Made by a program: the position numbers and the translations under genes | Shown here: piece after piece, positions 1 through 12,409 of the stretch | Numbering within the stretch: the stretch's first letter is position 1 | Layout: the number at the start of each line of letters is the position of its first letter | DNA from: Euonymus europaeus | Lineage: Eukaryota > Streptophyta > Magnoliopsida > Celastrales > Celastraceae | Reading direction: 5' to 3' | Assembly: GCA_963580455.1 (NCBI GenBank) | Contig: OY756967.1 | Span: 22,180,022 to 22,244,021, forward strand | DNA: 64,000 nucleotides | Notes under the pieces: model-generated | The model's database searches: none | Told to the model about the DNA's origin: nothing | The model's input: the letters and a program-made list of their open reading frames with translations, nothing else

Positions 1-90
1 CCTTTTACTATATACGTGTTCTACTCGAGCAGGAGAAGTTTTTCCCGGGGTCTCTGGAACCCAAGAATCCTGCTTTGCTGAGTCCTCCAT
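1..90 (-). CDS. N-terminal exon of a gene leaving the left edge, possibly DEMETER/ROS1-like
   Basis: On the minus strand an open frame starts with ATG at 90 and runs 30 codons to the window edge without a stop. The peptide begins MEDSAKQDSWVPETPGKTSP. A pyrimidine-rich acceptor ending in TAG lies about 20 bases upstream of the ATG, so the start probably sits in the second or a later exon behind a leader intron. The tryptophan-x-proline-x-threonine-proline pattern recalls the N-terminus of ROS1/DEMETER-type 5-methylcytosine DNA glycosylases (WIPQTP in Arabidopsis ROS1). That match is short and comes from memory, so the family call is weak. That the exon is coding is more likely than its identity. 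Confidence 0.35.
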   Translation of the reverse strand, partial: MEDSAKQDSWVPETPGKTSPARVEHVYSKR

Positions 91-1022
91 TGCATCCACT
101 CTCTCCTAGAAAAAATTGTTCCAATTGTCATAAAAATTAATTTAACGCCATTGCATTAGTATCACCTACAAGAAGCAGTGACTAAAAAAAAACATACAGA
201 AAAAATCGAATGGAAAAAAAAAAGGTTTCCTTCCAAAATAGACTCACATACTCCAAAAAAGAAAAAAGAAAAAAGAAAAATCATAATAACAGATTTCAGA
301 AAATTTGACTAAGAATAAACGAAAAACCATGTAACAGAAAAACATAGTATAAATTGTGAGCGTGCAGTTGAAGGTAATCAACATCTGATAGAAAGATACT
401 CAAAAAGAAGGAAGAGAGGAAAAAATATTAGACAAGTAAGTGAAGTAACATACCTAACTAAATCCTCACAAGTTTTTTGCTGTGATCACGGACATCTGTT
501 GTCACCAAGTGAATGCATGATCTTGTCTTTGGAAAACGGGAAAAAAAAATCAAAAGAGAGTCAGTACGCAGGGTTTTGACTTTTGAACATATTAAAATTA
601 GGTAGAAGAGGAGTTTCTGCTTTAAGAGAATACTAAATTAAAGGAAGTAAGAAGGTTTGACTAGAGTTGAAGGAGTTTGTTTTTGAACATACCTCAATTT
701 CTTTCAAAAGATACGTCCATCACAAATTAGGGTTGTGTAGGCCACTTTGACCTAAATATATATAAATATAAGAGGAATATATAAGATTTTCACAATAACG
801 GAGTCAGGATGATTCAACAAGTAAAGGTAAACTGTGCTAACATCGTGATTAAAAAAAATCTCAGCGAAACTATAGGGTTTAGGATCATTAAAATCAAATA
901 CTTATGAGTCAATAAATACAACAGCACATTATAAATAATTAAACACATCTAAATTAAAACACCCCAGCACACAATGTCCTAACTTAAGACAGTTTATGGC
1001 TAAGGTTATATACCTTGATAAG
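91..1022 (-). other. Upstream region of the left-edge gene with candidate leader exons
   Basis: No long open frame is present. Read on the minus strand, two segments look like non-coding leader exons. One spans about 526-454, with an acceptor AAAG before it and a GTATG donor after it. The other ends at 693 with a GAG/GTATG donor. A long, multi-intron 5' leader would fit a gene whose ATG sits just inside an exon at 90. This is inferred from splice-like signals only. Confidence 0.25.
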
Positions 1023-1031
1023 ATAATGGTA

Positions 1032-1803
1032 GGGAAATATACCCAGACCCCCCCAAACTATGATATATGTGCAAATACCCCCCTGAACTAACATAAATGG
1101 CAAACAGACCCCCAATATTGAGTTGACCGTTATCTTTAACGGTCAACTCTAGGGGGCTATTCGCACAAAACAGAAACTATAGGGGGCTATTTGCACAAAA
1201 CATAAAATGACCAAATTCAGAACAACAACAATAATCTTGTCCAGAAACATACTGTCACAGTCTTGAAAATCAAAACATAAGAACAATCTCATGTCCAAAA
1301 ACAAATAGTCACATACATAACAATGAAGCTATCAAATCCTACCCAACTATCAAGACAAAAGGATAATGTTGTCTTCAAAATCAGTTTGATCTTCAGTTCA
1401 GTCTTGTTTAGAAGGTTTGACAATAGGGATCTTAGGTCGAGGAGGTCTTTTTCTGGAGTTTTTTTTCTGGGGTCTTCAAAATCAGTTTGATTCTTGTCTT
1501 GCTGCAGCCAGAGCAAGACATGTTCTGACATTATGTCCTGTTTTGGAACATTTTCTACATCTTAGTTGTTCTCCTTTCAATATTGGGGGTCTGTTTGCCA
1601 TTTACGTTAGTTCAGGGGGTATTTGCACATACATCATAGTTTGGGGGGTCTGGGCATATTTCCCTTGTTTTTAATCAGGTTTAGTAGAGTTGACCGTTAA
1701 AGATAACGGTCAACTCAATATTGGGGGTCTGTTTGCCATTTATGTTAGTTCAGTGGGTATTTGCACATACATCATAGTTTGGGGGGGTCTGGGCATATTT
1801 CCC
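1032..1803 (-). mobile_element. Mutator-like element (deletion derivative) with 9-bp target duplication
   Basis: The 772-bp element is bounded by long terminal inverted repeats of about 115-120 bp that begin GGGAAATAT and extend to a palindromic GTTGACCGTTA region. The direct repeat ATAATGGTA flanks it exactly at 1023-1031 and 1804-1812. A 9-bp target duplication with long terminal inverted repeats is the hallmark of Mutator/MULE transposons. Inside, on the minus strand at 1559-1518, a frame encodes a CX2CX4HX4C zinc knuckle (CRKCSKTGHNVRTC) like the one at the end of MuDR-type transposases. The frame is closed by stops nearby and no catalytic domain remains. The right terminal repeat is present twice (about 1574-1665 and 1685-1803). 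Confidence 0.88.
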
Positions 1804-1812
1804 ATAATGGTA

Positions 1813-4800
1813 AGCAACTACTGTTCACGAGGTTTACTTTGGATGCAAGGGACAGAATAGGACAAAGATACGTGCAGCCTTATCCCAACAAAACGGACAA
1901 TAGGCAAGTAAAGCATCGATGTGCCAGGTTTGATTCCCCCATTGCATCAAAAAATTAAAAACTTAACCCCATAATTTATTTAAAAAAATGTTTAGGCAGT
2001 GGCGGGGTTTGCATCACAAAGAGCCTACTTCCGGGTTGGGGTTTGCATGTGTGCCGTTGTGGGTCAAATGAGATCAACGTCGTTAGATGTTATATTGAGC
2101 TACTATTCTATTTACTAAAAATGACACAATCAACTTACTGAAAAATAAAGAAGCAAAATAAATACCAATTTACTGAAGATACAATCAAAATGACACCAAT
2201 GTCGTTTGACAGTGATGACACCGTAGCCAAGCCCACACTTCGGTTATTTAAACCTCTTATTCCGAGATCGTAAAAACACTGATCGAAGAAAGCTCAGAAT
2301 AAGGCTTAAATTGAAGTATCCATGAATGTTGTTTTTAGATAAGCAAGTACACATGAATGTTGTTCTCAAATTAGTTATCATTCTCACAAAATAAGGAAAT
2401 TACCTGCAGTTCCCCCAGAACGAATGAAATAACGGGAATGCTTCTCCCCCAATTAATTGAGCAGTAACTTCAGTCCAATTGCAACTGAGAACAATGTGAA
2501 GTGCAGGAAATTATGATCAAACGCAAGAAACTGAAAACTCAATTTTGTGCCCACATCTACTTCCAAGCAATAAACAAAGAAAAGGAACCAACAATCCAGC
2601 AGAAGACGCAAGCACCATAAGAAAAATGAGGCAGTTTCATTTGAATTGCAGTTCAGAACATAAATTACAAGAGTAAAACGTAGAATCCAGAACTCACACT
2701 CCAAATGCTAACTATTCGTACCAGAGATTCTGAAAACCAGCAATCACAAAGCTCCAAAGAGTCTCGTCCTCCGCCTCCTGAGCGAATAATCAACAAGCAC
2801 TGCAACTATACACACTATTTTTCCGGTTTTGCTAGCTGTAGTTTACTACTGCACAGAAAACCAAAGCACGAATAATAGAAAGATTGAGCCACCCCTAATC
2901 GGCTCTGCCGCTGCTGCCTGGGTGGGATTTGTTGGGTTTTGGGACTCATGAATAATGGATTACCAGAAGAGCAAAACGAATTTAAGATCCAAGCCAAGGA
3001 ACTGGGTTTGCGCATACTGACCCGAATGAGACAAAACCGTGGGTACCGTTAGTGGTGGGGATATTAATATTTTATATATATATATAAAAAGTGTTATGCT
3101 AGTGAATTTTAAGAAGATGAACGGCCAGTCGGCCACGATGAAAAGACATAAACAAGAGGCCCACGATAAACTCGTGGAGGCCCGCCGCAGTCCAAAAATC
3201 ATAGCCCACGATGGATCAAAACCCACAAAGCCCAAAATAGTCGAGAGAGGCCCAAAGTCCACAAACTACAGACGCCAAACCCAAACTCTCATAGGTCGAA
3301 GCCTGGAGGAGATACGATGGACATAGTCAATCTACAATGCAATGCACCCAAACACAAAAAAAGAGGAGATAGAGTCTTCTTTGAACAGCTAACTCTTTCA
3401 TTAATTCATTGACGTCATTATCATAAAATGCAGCCTTTTCGCTTGAATGTCCAATATGACCCAAAACTATTATATATATTCACTATTAGCAGCGGCGGCG
3501 GCAATAACTTGCTGGACGATATTGACTCTCACAAGTGGCCTGTTTTTTCAAAAAACTAGGGATATTTTAGTTGAGTAGGGGACCACATATATCTTTCACT
3601 CTTATAATCTTAACAGAGAATAAACATCCTTAATTGGGATGTAGAGTAATTTATATCTGGAAAAAACTGCAAATATACCCATAAAATTTCTCTGATAGCT
3701 TGCGATTTACTCGTGTTAACGTTGATTGTAAAGTTGTTAAAGATAAAATGTCACACGTCGAAAAATTTAGGAAAAACAAGGTGTGTTATAAATTAAAACC
3801 GAACTCTTTTTAATTAATGTAGAGAATCATATTAAAGATAAAATTGTGTTCCAAATTAAGGTGACGTTGAGTTATTTTTCTTTGTGGAAAATGAATTATT
3901 TTATCCACCTTCGTGATAACCGCTTTCCTACCATTCAAATTATAAACCAGCAAATTTTCCTATCCCATTTAAAGCAAATGCTACTTTAGTTTGATTGTTT
4001 GTGGGTAGCTTCTTATAGTAATAATTGATCGATCAATTATGCAGATGCTCTCTTTAATTTGTTTTTTACTATATAAATTATTATGCATGAGCTCTTTATA
4101 CTGGCAGTGATTGGTCTGATTAGTCAGTTTTCAATCAAACCACGAGGTCATGTCCACTTATTGCTGTAACTGTATATGCCAACTAGTCAAATGTTCATTA
4201 TCAGAAGAAAACCGTATTATCCTTCTTTAACCAAACAAGTAATAGCTTTAGAGATAAATCTGACCGCGAAGCAGCGGGTCATCGATCGCTGCTATTCTTA
4301 ATTTCCACCAATGATTTGAAGATACGTCACCGACAAAACCCTGAAACCCTATAATTAATGATTAGTCTTTTACTTGTATGTGAGTGAATGAATATTCTTC
4401 TAATCAAGGAAGCAACCTAGCTTAATAGTAATCAAGATCAATTTGGACACGAAACTAATTAATATAATGATCATTACCTTAAAAATCTGCTAATTACTCC
4501 TTGTCCATTAACTATTGAATCCTGTAAACACACGGAACCCAAAATACCAAACAAAACCGAACAATTAACGCTTCACCCTAAATTGTTTGAATAGTATAAC
4601 GTAAGTTCCGGCAGCCCCACAATAATGGAGTTTCTGTCCCAGTCGACAGAGCGTTTTAATTTTTACTATTATTAGTGTCCACCTGGTCCTGTGGTGCATG
4701 AAACAATCCAGTTACGTGTGTGACGACAAGAAACCATAGTTAGTAGTCCAACAATCAGTAGCCCACTGACCTGACCATTTAATTCACATGTTTTTGGATT

Positions 4801-4969
4801 GGTTATATAAATATATGCAGACCCACCTGCTCAAGCACGACTAGTCAGGCCGTCGTTTTTTTGTTTTTTTTGTGAATGCACCTACACTGGATGGTGTATG
4901 CACACCTAAACCATGTTTTGCATCTAACACGTATGTGTAAATATTATGCCTCACTTTGATAGCTTTAAG
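1813..4969. other. Intergenic spacer, no gene seen
   Basis: Only short chance frames occur here. The stretch at 3060-3330 is richer in GC than its surroundings and has a 95-codon open frame with no recognisable motif. I see no tRNA, no repeat with clear ends and no coding signature. Confidence 0.6.
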
Positions 4970-5166
4970 TTTTTTTGATGGAGGGCGACATCACAAAAGT
5001 TTTTATCATTTAGACAAGTGAAATGAGTCCTAAATTCAAGTCATCTTGCTCGCGGACAAACAAATTTCAACTCTGATGATAATATATTGTTCTCAATAAA
5101 AATCGAATTCGAAATCTTCCGAGTTCATACGATTAGACCCGAGAAATATTGACCAATTAGGCTATT
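4970..5166 (-). mobile_element. tRNA-derived SINE remnant
   Basis: On the minus strand a box-A-like TAGCCTAATTGG lies at 5164-5153. A box-B-like GATTTCGAATTC follows at 5116-5105, a pol III promoter layout about 36 bp apart. The body continues for about 130 bp and ends in an A-run (T-run 4970-4976 on the plus strand). This matches the design of plant tRNA-derived SINEs. No clear flanking target duplication was found, so it is probably old. Confidence 0.5.
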
Positions 5167-5172
5167 ATCCAT

Positions 5173-7280
5173 GCATGTTGTTTCACATTTTGATGAATCC
5201 ATTAGCTATAACTACTTAATTAAAACGTGGCTTCTACTCTTTGTGTGACCAAATTAAAGACGCTAACACGAGTTATATAAATTGTGATAATTAAGGTTGG
5301 GAATTAAAAACAAAAATGTATTGTGACCAATCATGAACTTAAATAGATAATTATTTGAGATATTCGTAAACATGGCTAATCTTAATATATTAGTAATCAA
5401 TAAAGAAACGGTCCACTTGAATATAATCGGTCTCATTATTTTGGCTGAGCATGCTATCTTAATTACATCAGCTTCGATCTACAAGTCATATATGCAACCA
5501 TGCCTTTGACTTGATTCATTGGATTGTTTAGCTTATATACATCATAGTCTTTTTTTCTCTAATTTTATGAGTTATTAATACATCAGAGTGGTCATGTAAT
5601 AAAATTAGAGTAATAACTGTTTCAGAATTTGACAAAAATAAGATAAACTGATAAAGTGATGGGAAATGCAAAGATGAATCTTGAATGAGCGTGCTTATCC
5701 CTTCCCCTATTTGGATATATATATATCTTCATTTGTCAAATATTGAAAGTGAGATTAAATTAAAAATATCAAGTGTCTATCCGTCTATATGTAATACATA
5801 ATTTGTGGGTCTATAGAGCTCTTTTATTATTATTATTATTACAAATAAAGGATCAGAGCGTAGTCAGTTCCTCCTATAGGACTTAAATGGTCTAAATGTC
5901 ACAAGGGTCATTGTATTAATTCAAGTTTCAACTATGCAAGGTAGGGTTGGAATTTTATACTCATACTATCAGCGAGTCAGTGTCTCAGTACAATTCTAAT
6001 ACGTAGTCTAGCGTATCTTCTCATCGGTATATAGTATTAATTAATATATAAACTATAATGTTAAAAATTCCACATCATTTTGATATATGGATTCAATCTC
6101 CTTTATAAGGAGAATCCCTCTTTACTCTATCAATAATGTTTTTCTTTTATGGCAAAAAATATTATTGAGCCATGAGATAGCTTAAGAATAACAAAATAAA
6201 TATTACAGGTCTAATGTATTCACAAGAATTGGTTATCTTGCCAAGTTAGTCGGACTTGGTCTCCAGAAATAACTTCTTGATCATTTTACGATATTAACAA
6301 TTAATATTGAAATGTAAAGTTAAAGTGCAGAGAGAAACTGAGCTTATAAGCGTATAAGTTAGTGTATACACTCTGTCAAACAAACGCTGGTATGGAGACA
6401 TCTTGAATATTCCAATCTTGCCTTGTGGTTTATCATTTTATGGGTTCTAGAATTTACTAGTAAAACAAGATAAAATCATAAAATCCCTTATCGCAACGAG
6501 TGAAGTGCACTGTGACCGAAGGAAGATACATGGCATGTTCTACGCGAAAATCCGGACCCTTCAAAGCTCTCATCCCACCATAATCACGGTTACACGTGGA
6601 CAAAGAACCAATGAGACTATCGACACTTGTCATTATATTTTATCCACAAAATTTCAGGTATTTTTTAATCAGACCCCATAAAGAGGCAAAAATTTAAGGC
6701 AGTTAATTGGTACATTCACACAATATTGCAATTCATGCAGTTCTTAACCAGTGCATGCATAATTGTATATATATCGAATAAATCAGGGTGATATAACAAA
6801 ATTAAGAGGCTAATAATCAAAGATTAGATTCATGTTAATTGTCTGGATTTGGCAATCCTTTTGGATTCATACACTGACCACCTTCTTAGAATGCTCGCTT
6901 GCCCTATGTCAGTGCACACGCAAAACATGTTTAATCTTTAATCACTCATTAAGCCCAGAACCCAAGGGCCCACAGCCGCCAATCGAACAAATAATACTCT
7001 ACATGACGCCTCACTGTTCCTGCACACCACCACGCAAAATCAGGAGAAATCGCACCACATCATCACTCCACGTGTTAGCTTCTACTCACAACTGCACCGC
7101 GCACTTTAGCAGAAGCCGTTGAGCCAAGGCTCCACACACGCGTCAAGATCGATGGGCAATAGCCAGTTAACATACGTCCTCTTCGCGGATTTGACCACAA
7201 ATTTTACACCCCTACCCGAATCAATCTATCCCCAAAACCGATTGTAACCGGTAACACGTTGTCGGATTAACTTCTCAGGC
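5173..7280. other. Intergenic spacer upstream of the At4g22758-like gene
   Basis: AT-rich sequence without a supported gene. It contains a short (TTA)n microsatellite at about 5824-5841. From about 6950 the base composition becomes more GC-rich towards the promoter. A 96-codon open frame at 6832-7122 has a low-complexity, histidine/proline/threonine-rich product and is judged a chance frame. Confidence 0.55.
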
Positions 7281-7299
7281 ATCCTGTTATCTCCTCCTC

Positions 7300-7307
7300 T
7301 ATTTAAG
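7300..7307 (+). promoter_or_regulatory. Candidate TATA box
   Basis: TATTTAAG lies about 275 bp before the ATG at 7581. It is followed by a pyrimidine-rich stretch typical of a plant transcription start and leader. It is assigned on position and sequence only. Confidence 0.35.
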
Positions 7308-7580
7308 TACATCGAGGGCTTCACTTTTTTCCTCGTTCCGCCTTCTTTGCTCCTGGTTCATTGCTCTTGCACAATCTTTGCCACTGGTTTTTGCTGCTGC
7401 TCACGGTTATACCATTCTGGTTATGAGAGCTGCCTGTTGCTGGGAACCTGAGAGCCCAAGCTCTTCACCAGCTCTCGGTTTCCCTCGTCCCCTATTTTTC
7501 AGATATCGGCGTTTGAGGTAAATCGGAAATCCATACAAACATCGAGAAGTTTACCTTAATTTATTTATTCATAATATACT

Positions 7581-8279
7581 ATGCCGACAACGAAGAGCAC
7601 GAATCGGAGAGGACAGGAACCGGAGAAGAACAAATTGAAGGGGAAATTAAATGAGAAGTCGTCTTCGTTTCACGGGAGGATACCGGTGACCACGATGTCC
7701 TCGTCGTCTCCGATTCGGAGGCCAAAGACACTACCGAACTTATTATCCGGTAAGAATGTCTCCGGATTCTTGCCGGATGCCAAGCCTCTGCAACTAACTA
7801 AGCTGCTACTAAACGTGACAATCCAAGGAAGCGTGGGACCTGTACAGGTGTTGATATCGCCGGAATCCACCGTAGGAGATCTGGTGGCTACTGCACTCCG
7901 GCAGTACTCAAAGGAAGGTCGCCGCCCCGTCTTTCCTTCCACCGACCCTTCCGCTTTCGGTCTCCACTACTCGCAATTTAGTTTAGAAAGTACGTTCAAT
8001 TTCTGATTCAATCGTAACCGTCAATCTTTTCTGCTTTAGACTTGGTTTCTGCTTAGTGGTATACGTGTTCGGCAGTGATTGACAAAGTCTGTTTTTGGTG
8101 GGCCAGGTTTGGATAGAGAGGAGAAACTCATGGAGTTGGGATCCAGGAACTTCTTCATCTGCTGCCAAAGAAAGGAAGGAACCGTGGACGGTGGAGTGAC
8201 AACGACGTCTTCTTGTTCAAAGGAAGTTGAGAAGGCAACCAAAAGTGGGTTTCCGTGGCTTAAATTCATGGGCTTCTGA
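7581..8279 (+). CDS. At4g22758-like protein (DUF7054 family), two exons
   Basis: The coding exons are 7581-7989 and 8107-8279, giving 193 residues. The intron starts GTACGT and ends GGCCAG, and the split serine codon restores the frame. The N-terminal third is basic, serine-rich and probably disordered. The conserved core starts near residue 70 (LTKLLLNVTIQGSVGPVQVL) and continues across the splice to a FFICC motif. This is the small ubiquitin-like-looking domain of plant proteins annotated as uncharacterised At4g22758-like. The C-terminus ends in a short FPWLKFMGF tail. The biochemical role is not known to me, and related genes are often described only as hypothetical. The start is the first ATG of the open frame, after a leader of roughly 250 bp. 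A single intron near the end of the domain agrees with the family as I recall it. Confidence 0.85.
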
Positions 8280-9381
8280 GCCATAATTGCCTGGCATCAA
8301 TATTATCTTCAGCAATTGATTTTTAAAAAATTAGTAGCCGACATATTCTTGAATTGCTTCGAGTAGCAATAGTTTCGTGGTGGATTAACGAAGCCTCATT
8401 AGTCAAGCCTCATTCAAATAATCTCCTTTGATTTGTACAGTTTAAACGAGTTGTTGTCTACTGTACTTGCTTCTATGATTTTGTGGTGTGTAATTATGCC
8501 CAGCAATTTGAGAAATAAAAATCTAATGCCTTGCCCACTTGTGAATTTTGGGTGAAGGGCAACCACAATGGTTACTTATTTAATGATCCAATAATTTTAT
8601 TTTTAGATCCCACATTTATCTTACAAAATACAATTCTCAATACAATCAAATCAGCATAACACATATTTTAATATTGCCACATCAACAAAACACATATCTC
8701 AATACAAAATTTTTATCCAATCCAACTACTTTCCTATCTTTTATACCATCTCCATCAAATTTACACCAAAATCAAGACTGGGTTCCACCTTTATTACAAA
8801 AAGTCAAGCCACATCATCATCCACATCTATCAAAATATATATCCCAATACAATCACATCAATAAAACACATTTTTTAATACAGCGATATCAGCAAAAACA
8901 CATTAACTTTATTGACCCATTAATTTTGCACCATCTTTAAAAAGGTTAAGGATCAAACCACAAGAAATACGAAATTTGTTATGATTTTTCTTGACAAATT
9001 CTTCAAGTCCGCAGTTTCTGCAGTTTATAGTAATCCTGTCATAGTCCGATGACCCGATTAAGTTTAGGTGTGATGGACCACAATTCTTTAGATGTTGAAA
9101 GTTTCGTCTCACACGTTTGATATAAAGGAATTTCGGCTCAACAAGTTTTTATATCTTTTTATTTTATGTTCGTCAATTGACAGATTTTGGACTAATCATA
9201 ATTAAGATTAGGTTAGCGACCATTTGACTCTTGGTGGGGGGCAATCAACACATACACTCGTCAACTGCGGCCAACGGAGAAGTAAAACCCAATAGTGTGA
9301 CGTAATATATCCTTGATTTGGTCACTTGACTTGGTTAGCAGAAAATAACAAAATTAATGACCTCTTCAATGCAGTCTGGCT
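8280..9381. other. Spacer containing a degenerate repeat (about 8560-8950)
   Basis: No gene is seen. At about 8640-8900 there are repeated short blocks with the pattern CAATACAATCACATCA followed by AACACAT. The same family, in the opposite orientation, lies at about 15960-16100, on the other side of the copia element. The ends were not resolved. It is probably a diverged non-autonomous DNA element. Confidence 0.45.
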
Positions 9382-9386
9382 TAGGT
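9382..9386. repeat. Target-site duplication TAGGT, left copy
   Basis: The 5-bp direct repeat TAGGT directly abuts the left LTR. It is matched by TAGGT at 15574-15578 next to the right LTR. Five bp is the usual size for LTR retrotransposon integration. Confidence 0.9.
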
Positions 9387-9724
9387 TGAAATTGTTCAAG
9401 CGGAAGATTGAATTTAGACAGAACTTTTCATAAAAGGCAAGCATAGAGATTACAAAAGCACAAGTTCAAGCAGTTTGAACTGAGACTTGAGCCCTAGAAA
9501 AAGAAGAGTAGCTGCAAGTTGAACCATACACGTGGACTTAACCAAGTCAAGTCATACAACGGTAATAAAATGTAATAAGACGGAAATGACGTGTTCCACC
9601 TTGGAGTCAAAAAGAAACCAACAGAAGAAACGGTAATAAAATGTAATAAGACGAAAATGACGTGTTCCACCTTGGAGTCAAAAAGAAACCAACAGAAGAA
9701 ACTGAGAACTTTGAAATCTCAACA
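9387..9724 (-). repeat. Left LTR (3' LTR in element orientation), with internal 71-bp duplication
   Basis: The LTR begins TGAAATTG on the plus strand and ends CTCAACA. It is 338 bp against 267 bp for its partner. The whole difference is a tandem duplication of a 71-bp unit (9561-9631 and 9632-9702) covering the GACGTGTTCCACC region. The two units are almost identical. Confidence 0.93.
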
Positions 9725-9733
9725 CCCTCTTGC
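9725..9733 (-). other. Polypurine tract
   Basis: On the minus strand GCAAGAGGG immediately precedes the 3' LTR, in the position where plus-strand DNA synthesis is primed. It overlaps the last codons of the polyprotein. Confidence 0.7.
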
Positions 9734-11062
9734 AAGCTGTACATGGTTTTCAACTATGTTCAGCTTGGACATAAAACCTTGAAGTTGAGCTACTGACACA
9801 GGTTTAGTAAATATGTCTGCAGGTTGTTGAGCTGTTATGATATGTTGTAGGTCAATGAGTTTCTTCTCCACCTTTTCCCTCACAAAATGACAATCTATTT
9901 CTATGTGTTTCGTCCTTTCATGAAAGACAGGATTTTTGGCTATATGAATAGCTGCTCTACTGTCACAAAAAAGAGGGACTGGTTTGAGCATAGGATGATG
10001 CAGTTCATTCATGAGAGCATTAATCCAAACTAGTTCACTTGTGACAGAGGCAATGGACCTATACTCAGCTTCAGCTGACGATCGTGACACTGTCTGCTGT
10101 TTCTTTGACTTCCAAGCCACAAGAGATCTTCCAATCATGATGTTGTATCCTGTAATTGATCTTCTAGTGTCTTGACAGGCTGCCCAGTCTGCATCACAAA
10201 AAGCTTGAACAGAGTTGGAGTCCTCTGCTGGATAGAAAAGAGCTTTGTTTACAGCGCCCTTGAGGTATCTCAAAACTCTTTGAGCAGCCTTTAGATGAAA
10301 ACTGGTGGGAGCCCTCATAAAATGAGATAGAGTGTTGACAGTGAAGGTTATATCTGGTCTTGTTAGAGTCAAGTACATCAGCTTCCCTATGAGTCTTCTA
10401 TAGAGCATTGAATCATCAAGAAGTTCTCCTTGTCTGACAGAAAGCTTTGAATTGGTATCCATAGGAGAGTTGATTGGACTGCAATCCCTGAAACTTGTAT
10501 CCACAAGCAAGTCTAATATATATTTCTTTTGACAGACAGTCATTTCTGAGTCAGTGTTGTTAATTTCTAAGCCAAGAAAATATTTAAGAGGTCCTAAATC
10601 TTTGAATTTGAAACAAGTAGAAATGTATTTCTTTATCTCTTCTATCAAACATATGTCATTGCCACCTATGGCCATATCATCAACATACAACAAAAGAAGA
10701 ACTTTGGAATTATTTCTTGTATAGATAAAAAGAGAATAGTCACATTTAGATTGAACAAAACCAAATTTAACTAGAGCATCCTTGCATTTTATGTTCCACT
10801 GTCTTGAAGCCTGTTTAAGGCCATAAAGGGATTTATTTAATTTACAAACATAATCTGGTTGATGTGTCTCATATCCAGGAGGCATCTTCATGTAAACCGT
10901 TTCATGTAAGTCTCCATTTAAAAAAGCATTGTGAACATCCATATGATGAACAATCCACCTATTTGCTGCTGCTAAGGCTAAGAATATCCTGACAGTTACC
11001 ATTTTTACTACTGGAGAGAACGTTTCCTGGTAGTCAAAACCTAAGGTTTGGCTATAGTCTTG

Positions 11063-11067
11063 CGCCA
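11063..11067. repeat. Target-site duplication CGCCA of the nested insertion
   Basis: CGCCA at 11063-11067 is repeated at 12410-12414. It marks the exact point where the nested LTR entered the reverse transcriptase region of the copia element. Confidence 0.9.
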
Positions 11068-12409
11068 TGTTGAGTCTAAAATAACCTACTAGCAAGTGCA
11101 CTAGTCAGAAGAATAGTACAAGTGGTCAGTAGAGATCGTATCCACAAAGACGGAGATATGACTTAATCCAATTGTTTATTTACATATAATTATGGACAAT
11201 GCAAGAAATTAAAGTTCCACTCAAGTTGATTTGGTTTGCAATTTAAAAGGAATACAAGCAAGAAAAGTAAAGTGTTTTTGAAATTTTTATATTGAAGAAT
11301 GCAAATGCTAATGCAATTTATCACTAGGCAAGTTATACTAATGCAATGAATTCAAGTAGAAGAATGAAGCACCAAGACTTCGGAATCCACCAAGGGTCAA
11401 TGATGTACAAACACAACCAGTTCACTCATACATTTATCAATTCGGGTATAACGAATCCATACCTAAGTCGGTTTTAGCGCACTCAAGCCAATTTCCCTCA
11501 TATCAATCACTAGCCATCTTATTGGTCTAGGTTGAATGTTCCTATCAACATTCTAGTCATCTTATTGGTCTAGACATGCATAAGAATTCATGAACACTTA
11601 ATGGAAATAGGATTCATACAAATTTGTTCCAAACCTAATGGAAACAACAATTGCAATCTAAGGTCCCAAGAAGCATGATTAAATAGATATTTCACCATCT
11701 ACAAAATTCATCCAACAAATCCATTCAAAACCCTAAGTGGTGATCAAGCACAAAGAGTAAGAAGAATCCACAATAATCATAGAAACCAAAGATTTATACC
11801 CAAAAAGATTCACATATAAACAAATCAATTCATACAACCAACCTTCAACCCAAGGCTTCATCCTAGCCTTGGTGACAAAGAGTTTAGCTACTCATAGAGA
11901 GAGAAAGAGATAAGCAAAGAGAGAGAAACATATTGGTAGAACCCAAAATTGGAAGAAACACAAGCCAAGATGAAGAATCCCTTCTTCAAGCCTTGAATCC
12001 TTCTTCTTTCCTCTGTTTTTTGCTCCCTGGAACGGCCGTTCGATGGGTTAGAAGTCCTCTATTTTTTAGGGCTTTCGCGAAATAAAAATGCCTAGACTTT
12101 AGTGCAGGGGCGCCTAGGCGTGTAGGAAATGCGCCTAGACGCCTATCTAGAAAGTGCAGTTTTCTGAATTTTGCATTCTCCCCTGTTCCGTGCGTGGCCC
12201 GTACCGCTCAGGCGTGTATAAATCACGCCCAGAATAATTTGGAAGCTTATTCTTGCCCTCATCTTGCCCATATTTACCATCTTTTTGTTTCGCACCATCA
12301 ATTGCCTATCAAAATCCAAGATAATAGATAAATGTACCGAAATGATAATACCAATGAGATAATATAGGGTTATTATCACCAAAATCAATAGGTATATTCA
12401 TACCTATCA
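11068..12409. mobile_element. Nested solo LTR (1342 bp) inside the copia element
   Basis: The insert begins TGTTGAGTC and ends CCTATCA, so it has TG...CA ends, and CGCCA flanks both sides. It has no coding capacity and no second LTR. The left end carries a block resembling LTRs seen in several plant families (GATCGTATCCACAAAGACGG, 11147-11166). The right end forms a small hairpin (ATAGGTAT/ATACCTAT, 12388-12407). The simplest reading is a solo LTR left after recombination between two LTRs of a larger, probably Gypsy-type, element. The alternative is a complete but non-autonomous element. Part of the LTR is more GC-rich (12030-12230). Confidence 0.85.

Noticed and set aside
1417..1674. 85-codon open frame on the plus strand
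   Set aside because: It lies wholly inside the Mutator-like element and runs into its duplicated terminal repeat. The meaningful frame there is the zinc knuckle on the opposite strand.
6832..7122. 96-codon open frame upstream of the At4g22758-like gene
   Set aside because: The composition is low complexity, there is no domain, and it sits in promoter-proximal spacer. Nothing distinguishes it from a chance frame.
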